A stretch of DNA of 64,000 nt from contig JBANSL010000010.1 in assembly GCA_037127255.1 (NCBI GenBank), positions 30,706,120 to 30,770,119 on the forward strand, written 5' to 3'. The notes under the pieces were generated by a model that did not search any database, was not told the DNA's origin, and saw only the letters and a list, made by a program, of their open reading frames with translations. Positions 49,134 through 58,499 of this stretch are shown in pieces (within the stretch, counting starts at the first letter, position 1; every line of letters begins with the position of its first letter). This DNA is from Persicaria tinctoria. Taxonomy: Eukaryota; Streptophyta; Magnoliopsida; Caryophyllales; Polygonaceae. The translations under genes were made by a program, and so were the position numbers.

Positions 49134-49522
49134 ACTTCCCGCTCTCGTCAGTGGAAGGACAACGAGCTGGTGCCACCCAGATCCTTCACTAGTGGCCTGG
49201 CTACCACCTTCAAATGGACTATCATTTTTTTTTTTGGTCCTTATTGTCGAAGGTGATAGTCTCGGTGTGACAAAGTGTAAGGAGACCTACTCCTAGTTTG
49301 ACAAGGTGCGAAACCTTCAAAATAATGCCAATGGCATAGTTTGACACTTGCCCATGCATTCCTTAAACGTCTTCTTCCATCTGTTGGTAGTTAGAGGAAT
49401 TGATTAGAGCTATTGAAGTGATAAAAAAAAATGATGGTCCATTGAAGGTGGTAGCCAGGCCACTAGTGGAGGATTTGGGTGGCACTAGCTCGTTGTCCTT
49501 CCACTGACAAGACCGGGAGCGG
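49134..49522. repeat. Inverted repeat, arms of about 100 bp
   Basis: The arm at 49134-49234 (GTCAGTGGAAGGACAACGAG, CTAGTGGCCTGGCTACCACC) recurs inverted at 49422-49522 with few changes. A third direct copy lies at 51990-52075. Confidence 0.88.
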
Positions 49523-49619
49523 GATGTGATCTCCACCGTTAACAACGTACAGAACCACAATACCATAGGAGATCCTCAGAACGGTCGAAGAGATCACGAT
49601 GTTTGGAATAAACTTCAAA

Positions 49620-50403
49620 AACATTAAATAATTCTCTATGATAAAGCAAAATATCGTTCATTTCATCCTCGAATCGATTCTTCTTTTAGTTTTTCATAGG
49701 AATGCTCTTATATGTTGCCTTGAACGGTGTACTAATCCTTTGAATCCGGTCCCATCGGGTATCATTCCCCCCAAAACAACGTTTTTTTAGGCCTTTCAAC
49801 CAATCGATACATCCCCGGGGAGCCGCTTTTGCTTAAATCCGAGCAATTTCTTGAAAACTCGCTTCAGATATAAAACTTTGAGTATTCAAAGAAGCTCTTG
49901 TTATTCCCAACAAGACGACTCGGTAAGAGATCACCTCTCCCAAAGCACGCCCTGTATGTTTCGCTCGCAACAATCCAACCAGCTCACCTGGTTAAAAAAA
50001 ACATTAGACATTTTATATTATGAAACCAAGACTTTTGATGTTATTTTACGTACAATAATTTCTATATGCCTATTATGGATTTGTACCCCTTGGGATCGAT
50101 AAACATTTTGGATCGTATTACCCAAAAGAGATACGACTTTGCATTATAGTTAGCTCAGCGCCAAACAGGAATCCCCACGGATATCCAAGTACCAATCCTC
50201 CTTTCTAGATTCATCGATGTTGATTCAAGCGAATGAACTTCTAAGACTTGTTCCACCTTTGGAAGGCCTTGCATTATATCAATCCACCTCGATTTTTCAT
50301 ATATATATGTAACTACTATATCTCCTTCATAAATGATTTCCCCAGGCCATGAGTTCTTGAGAGTGAAGATATTATACAAAATGTGAATATTCCACCAAAA
50401 CGA
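49620..50403 (-). pseudogene. rpoC2: Nuclear copy of plastid rpoC2 (NUPT), C-terminal part
   Basis: The minus strand from 50403 reads [46 protein letters not shown], then [20 protein letters not shown] and ITSKVLVS. It continues with [13 protein letters not shown], [28 protein letters not shown] and [11 protein letters not shown] regions down to about 49620. This is the C-terminal portion of the plastid RNA polymerase beta'' subunit. It contains stops (after KVLVS) and frameshifts and shows many substitutions, so it is an old, non-functional insertion. The ends are approximate. Confidence 0.9.
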
Positions 50404-50445
50404 CATTTAATTTGAGACGGACGGAGTACATACAGAGGGGTATAA

Positions 50446-50803
50446 ATCATCTAGTCCACTTTGATGGTCCCTTTAGTGATCCACAAAATTATTTCGGATA
50501 TAAATAAACATGGAATTTTTTTTTAAATTTTTTTTTAGATTTTATACCCTTATATTGATATGTTTATAAAATTTCATTATGAAAATTCATGTTTTAAAAA
50601 TATAAATAATTAAAATATCGATTATTTTATAAACTAATTTTTATTATCTTTTTATAACATGAATTTTCATAATAAAATTTTATAATATCATAAGGGTAAA
50701 AAATCTAAAATACTTTTTTTTTAAAAAAAATTCTCAATATTTATTTATAGCTGAAATAATTTTGTGGACCACTAAAGTAACTATTAGGTGGACTAGAGGA
50801 TCC
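50446..50803. mobile_element. Fold-back MITE-like element
   Basis: Long imperfect inverted arms: left CTAGTCCACTTTGATGG, GATCCACAAAATTATTTC; right GAAATAATTTTGTGGACCAC, GGTGGACTAG. The arms meet near 50620 (ATGAATTTTCATAATAAAAT). No protein. Superfamily not assigned. A Stowaway-like ACGGAGTA word lies just outside at 50421. Confidence 0.75.
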
Positions 50804-50862
50804 CGCTCCCATACGGAGTAGTAAACTGTAGGGAGTACTTTAGGGTTGTAGACTTGATTGAA

Positions 50863-51550
50863 ATGGTGTTCTTCAACGAGAGTCGCATTAAGCATTACAG
50901 CAACCGCCATAAGATCTTGCTCGTCGACCAAGGCAATTTCGCCTTTGCAACCTCCTTAGCTAATGCCTTTGCCTCCGCTATTATAACCTCACTGCCACAT
51001 CTCTTGACTCCCGAGGTACTCCAGACCAACTTGCGTGTTTTGGAGGATCACGGAGTTGTCGTTATCCACCAAGTGGACGCTCAGAGAATGAATCTTCACC
51101 CTGAGCTTCAGCACCAGCTCTTTGATCGGATCATCTTCAACTTACCCATGCCGGTTGTGGTTACAATGCCAGTGTCAATGAATGCGAAACATGGTATATT
51201 GAGCAAGTATTCACTATTCAGGCATTGTTTATGTTGTGTGTTGAATTGTTGACAAGTTTGTGATCAATGTCAGATGTCACCAAAGGGTAGTAAGTGGCTT
51301 CTATAACGCGGTGAAGCACATGCTTACCGAGGGAGGCGAAATCCACATTACTCACAAGACGGCACATCGGTATAGCAGATGGAATGTTATTGAATTGGTG
51401 GAGAGGGCAGGGTTGGAGCTGAAGAGAGAGGCGGAGTTCTGCAGGTCGGATTATCCGGGATACATCAATAAGAAGGCATACGGAGCGAGATCGAATAGGA
51501 CTTTTCATGTTGGCCAGTGTTCTACCTTCATGTTCTGCACTAGATCATGA
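50863..51550 (+). pseudogene. DUF2431 gene copy C, disrupted
   Basis: Starts MVFFNESRIKHYSNRHKILL. The methyl-donor motif is altered (VDQGNFAF instead of VGEGNFSF). A frameshift before the LTATSLD region, loss of nearly all of intron 1 and the start of exon 2, and a further one-base change before HAGCGYNAS break the frame. The exon 2 donor is GAGCAAGT (GC in place of GT). Exon 3 (51273-51550) is fully open: CHQRVVSGFYNAVKHML to VGQCSTFMFCTRS. More diverged from A than B is. Confidence 0.88.
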
Positions 51551-52502
51551 AATGTACAAGTGTAATTGCTGCTATGGGATTTGCTGTTTTGATCTCACTG
51601 TGCTTTTTGTTCTACCATGTTTTCAGCCATGGATGTAATCATGTACAATGCAAATAAAATAAGCACTTGGCTCGCAGCTTCAAGAACTGTTTGGGAAAAG
51701 ATCCCACATTGGAAGTGTAGAGAATGAAGATTCCCTTCATAAATGCACAAATCCCTATAAACAACGTCGAGCTTGGTAACGCGGGCTTGTGACCCATGTG
51801 GGGACACTAAGGTGATAGAACATGGTCTTGGTTAGCCTAGCTGGGTTTGTTGTTGGCTTACACTGGCTTGTCCTCTCCAAGGCGGGAGCTGAGTCATGTG
51901 GCTTAGTCGAAAGGCTGGGTCACACGGTTCCTAGAGTGGGAGAGGGCACTGCGTAAGGCTGCTGGCTTCACAGAGCAGCGACAACCTCCCGCTCTCGTCA
52001 GTGGAAGGATAACGAGCTGGTGCCACTCGGATTCATTAGTGCTCCGGTTGGCCTGTCCTTCTGGACCATCATCTTTTTTTGCCAAAATGGCTACATATTC
52101 CGCAACCAATTCGGCCTCACGATCAAGCCATCCCAGTCTTTTTGCAATGTCATGTTGCATGGTCCAAGAGAGTAACCATGCGGGTGTATCTCAGACCTTG
52201 TCTTGAATCATGCAGCTGAAATAGAAATGATTCTGCTAACCACCATCAATATCCTGGAGCAAGCAATAGATACCATGGTAACGGATCTTCATAAAGAAAC
52301 TAAAGCATGATTTATAAGAATCATCCGTTCAAGTTACAAGACAATCAAAGACAAAATTGTCAAAACTTCAACCAAAACAAAAAGGCCTTAATGCAGCTGC
52401 ACTTGCTGCACCACCCCATCCACCGTATATGATTTCATCCCCACACCAACCAACATTCGTCTACAAAGATAAGCTCGAAATGCTTCTTTCAAACCTTAAT
52501 AA
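51551..52502. other. 3' flank of copy C and NSN1 3' region
   Basis: 51765-52075 is homologous to the copy B flank. The part next to 52503 should be the NSN1 3' UTR (minus strand). No other gene seen. Confidence 0.6.
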
Positions 52503-55500
52503 TCATTCATCTTCCCCGTCAACTTTCATAGAAGATCCTTGACGGTAATCAATCTTAAAATCATACGAATCACTGTCTTCGTCGTCTTCCATAGCATCCT
52601 CTGAAGTGGCCCCCTTGTTTGCTTTTTTCCTTCTCTTTTTATCCAATTTCTTCGTCGACGCGTTTTGCCGAGTCGTATCTGATTTCCCATCAGCATTAGC
52701 CGTCTTCACTTCTTCGGTTTCCATTGGTTCGTCCTCACCATCCTCTTCATTTTGAAGAGCTTCTTCACCCTGCTTGCAAGCACAAAAAGTAGTTTAGGCT
52801 GCGGTTAACACAAGGAACTGCAATAAGAACTAGAGCTTATTCAACTTTTAACTTTTCTCCACACGAAAAAACACTTGGAACTTTTGAGTCATATGCCACA
52901 TTTTCATAAAACCATGTTTTGCAAAGGGAAAGTTGGCAAACCTTAAGCATCTGCTCGTCAAAACGAACAGGGGGGTTTGAAGGAACTTCAACAGGTTGGA
53001 GATCATCAATAGATTTTAGGCTTTTAATATATGCAGTTTCAGTCCCATAGACTGCATCAACATTGAACTCCTCCCCAAGATCTGAAACAATCTTAGTCTC
53101 CTCCAGAAGCTCCCCTTCGTTTCTAGTAGGTGGCACAGTGTAATATGGGATCTTACCTAAAAAGGAACACGGCACGACAAAATGTTAGTTAACACTTGCA
53201 TCGGAGGCTATTCTTATTAAAGAAGTAATTCAAAATAGATTGTGGCTTATAGTGACTTGTACCTTCATTCCAATCATGCAACACTATTTTTGCAGTGGCA
53301 TCAACATCAACCACACCGCCCTTTTTAAGCTTTCCCTTAACAGTGGCCGTCTTCTGAAGAAAGTCATCAACTGAATCGAACGAGGGAATCTTATACAGAG
53401 TCACCAATAACTTTTGAGGGCAAAGCCTTAGTATCTCTTTCACTGAAAGGTTCAAAGTACAGAAGAATCAGCATGATGTTGCACAACATACTTGATACAA
53501 GATCACCACAGCAAAACAACACTAGGGTAGTGCAACAAATTAAGTAGCTTCATTGTATCAGGGTATACAAGATTTACCAGGAGTGATAGGATCCTCCAGC
53601 TTCTCAATTCTTTTGCAGTTTCTAAGCGCTACGGACGCATCACTCTGCTCAGATGGAAGCAAAACAACACCAGGGCAGTCCAACAAATTAACATTTTTGT
53701 CCAAATGCACTTCCTGAATAGCTCTTGTCAAGCCAGGCGTAGAACCAGCTTTGGCAACATGAGATCTCTTCAGACTATTAATGAGGCTACTCTTGCCTAC
53801 ATTTGGTAATCCTACAATCCCAATAGTGATTGTCTTCTTGATCTGCAGAAGAGCAAAATAAAAAACAATATCAACTCGGTCAGCCAGGCGACGAGTTGCT
53901 CCAAAAATTACTGAAAATGCTTAAACTATTGGATATTGCTTGGCATACATCGTGACTCCTTGAGTAATTTTTTAGTAACTTGATAAGTGTTTCAGCTCCA
54001 AGACAATCGCTAGTCTGGAGAATATTGCTTGGTGTGGCTGCCTTTGAAGACTTCCACCCCAAGTTTGACTTCTGCTTCTGAGTGCTGCACTTAAAAGCAA
54101 TAGTCGGTAATTCTTCACGAAGGTACTTGAGCCACTTCTCAACAACTTCACGGGGTACAAGATCTAGAATCAAAGCAATAATCTCATCAGGGGCAAGAAC
54201 AAAGTAATAATAGTATATTTGCATGATGCAAATGTTTAAAATTAATGTCCAGAACAGACAAGGGGAAAAATGGGTTTTAGTGTGTACAACCCATTTTTGT
54301 AGCCAAGCGATTTGCAGCATTAGAAACCAAGCAAAAAATATTGAGGATTACTATACTCACTTAAGATAAATCATCTAAAGTTGAGTTTAATTTAAATGAG
54401 AACCTAAAAATAAATTATTCTTTGTATTAAATTTTGTTTGGTAAGGAGGGGTTTAATAGGTCAGTGGAGGTTTGAAAGAAATACTTACCAATCTTGTTTA
54501 ACACCAACACAAGTTTCTTGTCAGGAATGGATGTAACCATCTTTTCCATGTCAGGACAACGGCTGCCAAGTGGATCTCTTGCATCGAGAACTTCCAATAT
54601 GACATCTGATTGCTCAATAACTTTTACAAGATCCTTGTAAAAAGCCCTATCAGAATTATCTGCATCAATGTCAAAGATTATTATTAGAGCCAGACAACCA
54701 GTAGGAAGTGCTTTAAGACTCGTATGATGCTTGGGGTCATTGGAATCAGATGAATATGCCCACAATTGCACTGGCAAGGTAATTTCAATCGTACCAAGAA
54801 GAACCAAAAAAAAAAAAACAGAAGTCAACAAGCTGGAGATTTTGAAAGTAGCACAAGGATTTTTCAACAAATTACCTCTACTTGTTCCAGCCCCACTAAC
54901 ATTAGTGTCCATGTTTTCTTCACCACCTTGTGCATCTTCATCACCGACTTCATTGGTTCCAAGCAACCCTAACTTTCTCTGCTTGGCCTATAAGATGGAG
55001 TTTTAATCAATCAGCAGAAGATAAAATATTTAAGATACCATCTTTACAATAAAACTGATAATAAACAACACAAGAATTGGATACACATTTGATAAAGAAG
55101 CAATGTATCCGAGACATAACAACCAGCTGCCGAAGGCCCTGATATTACACTAGGTTTCGTTTGAATCACAGCCTCAAATTTTCATCTGACTCTATAGTCT
55201 GACACCACAATAAACATCACCAAGAACCAAATTTCATTGGTAGCAAAGAGTTACCTAACTAAATAAAAATAATCAAGCAGATCAGTCCACTGAAAAACAG
55301 AAAATTACCCACCAATTGCTCATAAACGCCTGTCCTTTCCCCAACAAACCATTCTAACACCTCCAATACAAACCAACAGGTCCTCAAAAGCTTATATCAA
55401 ACGAATTAAGCTACTGTTAAACAAACTAAGCAAGTATTCACAAACTTCGAGCATCAATGGCAGCTAATGAACAAACTAACTGCAACATTGAGCAACAATT

Positions 55501-55914
55501 GTAAAGGAAATTGAAATCAAAATAGGCATTCATTACGGAAGAGACAAAATTAGGAAATACCCTCTCTTTGCGGGCGGCTTTCTTCAGCTCGATCTCTTCG
55601 AGGGCGCGAGCACGTCGAGCTTCGAGGGACTTGAGCTCCTGTTCCTTGAAAGGCCAGTCATTGGGGATGCCGGGGTCCTTCTCGACCTTAGTCCTCTTGT
55701 GAAGGCCGAGCTTCTTGGCCTCCTTTTCCTTCTTCTTGTGATGCTGCTTCACCCTCTTTATGATCTTGTACTTCTTCTTCAGCGAAACTCGCTTACTCTT
55801 GCTCTCTGCAATCAATCCCAATCCAAACCACACCAAAATCAAATTCTGAAATAAGAAAGGATTAATATCAATTCAATTGATGCGGATTGGCTTACTCTTG
55901 CTCTTCTTCACCAT
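52503..55914 (-). CDS. NSN1: Nucleostemin-like GTPase NSN1, complete
   Basis: Nine exons (minus): 55914-55896, 55805-55561, 54987-54876, 54659-54489, 54163-53949, 53842-53578, 53442-53263, 53156-52942, 52769-52503. All junctions are GT-AG with consistent phases: 1689 nt, 562 residues, slightly shorter than Arabidopsis NSN1 (At3g07050). The very basic N-terminus ([20 protein letters not shown]) is typical of nucleolar targeting. The GTPase motifs are circularly permuted: G4 VLNKID (across exons 4-5) precedes G1 [10 protein letters not shown]2 STPGLT and G3 LLDCPG. The C-terminus is acidic and lysine-rich ([17 protein letters not shown]). The family acts in nucleolar 60S ribosome assembly and plant development (family knowledge). 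The exon 9 acceptor is CAAGCAG, so two in-frame choices exist. Confidence 0.95.
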
Positions 55915-56233
55915 CTTCGATTATCGGAAAAGAGAGAAGAGAACGGATTTTGGAAATGGCGGTAGTGTTGTTGTTCGAGCAAGGCGGTAGGGTTTTAGTT
56001 CCACAGGGGGAGAGGGAAGGGGAAACCATATAATTTTTGTACAGGTAAACCGGCCCGATGAGTTTGGGTTAAAGGGCCGGACTCGGATCCTACAATTTGG
56101 ATTTTCAACGGCCCATTATGACTTGGATCGGCCCTATAATTTAGATATTGATCGGCTCTCTCCATGTGTCTCGACCGTACCCAAGTCTGGATTAGAGGTT
56201 GAGATGGAAATCAACTCGCCAATATATTATATA
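55915..56233. other. NSN1 5' UTR/promoter region
   Basis: About 300 bp between the NSN1 ATG (minus strand) and the next repeat. Purine/pyrimidine-rich near 55925-56020. No clear TATA box. Confidence 0.5.
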
Positions 56234-56735
56234 TTTTTTTTTGATAATGTAATAATTCAAGATCAGATATACCTGAATCTCGATGGCCGACAAGTCGGCA
56301 GACGGAAACCCGTTAAAACATACAAACGAAAACAAAGAGTGGTGCAATACAACAAGTGGAAATGCACACTACCAGAAACGAGCCAAGGAAAACTAAATCT
56401 AACGCGATGAGGACGTAGACTACGGACGAAAGATAAGCACCATCCTAAAACAGCACTGTTGGCCGGCGATACATCAAGAATCTCTGTGGGTAGTGAAGAC
56501 GAACCTCCAGGAAGCTCCTTCCCGAACACGGAGTCGTCCCGTACACACCGTCTCGATCCCAGCCAGACCCGACTCCGACTGGCAGAACCCCACCATAAAA
56601 AAAGAACCCCAAGTCGCGCCAAAGCAGAGACGAACGCCACCCAAGCAAAGCAAACTGCGAAGGACCGATCACAGCGGATCGGTCAAGCCCAAACGGAGTT
56701 TAATCCAACCTCTTTCGAGCGGTGATTCGAGCCTT
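56234..56735 (-). mobile_element. Short non-LTR retrotransposon copy
   Basis: A T tract at 56234-56242 (poly(A) of a minus-strand copy), then the family tail (CTCGATGGCCGACAAGTCGG, CAGACGGAAAC). The body shares TGGCTGGGATCGAGACGG-type and GAGGTTCGTCTTCAC-type words with the copies at 32609 and 57247. Target duplications not found; the 5' limit is approximate. Confidence 0.78.
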
Positions 56736-57228
56736 TAAGAGTTATCGAACCTTGCAAAAAGGTTTTTTTTTTAATTATTATTTATTTAAATTATTTAATA
56801 TCAAAATACCGAAATATAAAGTTTTATATGTTTCATCATCATCCATTCATCAAATATGAATAAAAATATGAATTAAAAGAGGATCGATAGGAGGGATGAA
56901 GAGAGGTCCAATCCACCCCGTTCATTAAACTTGTTTATTATAGGTAAATTGATTCAAACTTTTACATGCGTTGTTTATTGTATTCATCTTGGTATGGAAT
57001 TTTAAGATTCTTTCTTATTAAAGCATTTTGTGCAAATGGATGGGTATTTACATCAGCTCTTGCCGACTGGGTCACATGTTCGGGGTTTGCCACTAATGGT
57101 GAGTTCCTCGTCATCAAAAAAAATGGATGGGTATTTAAAATTAATATTATAAAATTTTATTTCTTTTATAAGGGTGATTTTTTAATGTAATTTTTATTTA
57201 AAATTTCAAAGTTATAGTAGACTAAGAC
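56736..57228. other. AT-rich intergenic DNA
   Basis: No gene. A frame at 56966-57190 has no similarity. Confidence 0.5.
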
Positions 57229-57246
57229 ATATACATGAAATTGTCT

Positions 57247-57633
57247 TCACTGCCCACAGGACTGGCTCCTGATTTACCGTTGGCCAACGGTATCGCCGCC
57301 TGGGGATGCTTGGGTCGTGGTGGTGTGTATCGAGGCGACTCCGCGTCAGGCTATTCCTTGGAGGATCGTCTTCACTGCCCACAGGACTGGCTCCTGATTT
57401 ACCGCTGGCCAACGGTATCGCCGCCTGGGGATGCTTGGCACCGGATTTTAGTCTACGTTGTCTCCAGCTTGTACGGGTTTGGCTCGCTTGCTCGTCCGGG
57501 ATTATGCCTCCCACTTTGTAGTTGTTGCACCTTGTTATACATGTATAGACGGTTTCACCGTCTGCCGACTTAGTCGGCCTCTCGAGTAGTCAGGTATGCC
57601 TGACTCTCGAATTATTTCCTAATAAAAAAAAAA
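57247..57633 (+). mobile_element. Short non-LTR retrotransposon copy with target duplication
   Basis: Flanked by the identical 18-bp duplications ATATACATGAAATTGTCT (57229-57246 and 57634-57651). Ends with TCCTAATAAAAAAAAAAA. A 70-bp segment at 57243-57312 is repeated at 57370-57439 with one change. Same family as 5515, 32609 and 56234. Frames inside are not genes. Confidence 0.92.
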
Positions 57634-57827
57634 ATATACATGAAATTGTCTAACCGCGTATTTCACCCAGTCTACCCAATAACCCGCTGATGATGCATGA
57701 GTGGATCGGATATAGAAAAAAGGTTTGGTGGATAGATCGGGTAGAGAAAAATCATTAATGGATCGGATGGTGGAATAGATATATCCACCAATAATCCGAT
57801 TTATTTTCATCTCTTAAACAATTGGTA

Positions 57828-58033
57828 GACTATATTATTGGACCCGGTTTTTGAGTTTTAGTCTTAGATGGGCTTAGCTTAGTATTTTGGCTATAAATAA
57901 GACATCTAGTTGTAACTACTTTCATTGATTGAGTTGGAATATGAAAACAAACTGGTCGTCTCCTTCATTCTCTCTCTGTATTTTGAGAACTCCATCAATG
58001 GAGGTTTGGCGTGCTTATTCCATGCTGATAACA
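57828..58033 (+). repeat. Copia-type 5' LTR remnant
   Basis: The sequence ends CATGCTGATAACA and is followed directly by a tRNA-Met primer site. A TATA-like CTATAAATAAG is at 57890-57900. The start near 57828 is approximate and no 3' LTR is in the window. Confidence 0.65.
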
Positions 58034-58042
58034 TGGTATCAG
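58034..58042 (+). other. Primer binding site, initiator-Met type
   Basis: TGGTATCAG immediately after the LTR end CA. Confidence 0.75.
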
Positions 58043-58499
58043 GCTAGACAAATTTCGTAATTCAGAGGTGAATCCTCTTTAGGGTCGGGGTGGCAATCCC
58101 CCCCAAATCAAAAATAAAATTTAACATGCATATTCCTCTCGTCGATAACTTCGATTTGATATATTATAAGGTCAATTCTGATATCTGAGCAAAAAGTTAT
58201 AAACGTTCCTATTTTCAGGACTAAACATGTGTAAATTATTTCCTACATTATTTACCAAACTAATATACTTTTATTGTAATTATCATTTGTAACAATTCAT
58301 GCCTTAATAATATAGTTATACCTGAGAACTCAAAGCTTATAAGGGTTTAATTTTACATACATTTTTATCGTAATTTTTCTCCCCCTCGATCAAAAGTTTC
58401 AGAATCCGACACTATTCGTTTTCCTTTTCTTTGCTTCAAGATTTCTTGTTGTTTCCGCTATTTCTCGCTTCAAATGGATCAACAATTGAATCACGATCG

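Noticed and set aside
50854..51252. 132-residue protein as an intact gene
   Set aside because: It is a frameshifted reading of DUF2431 copy C exons 1-2 and runs into an intron.
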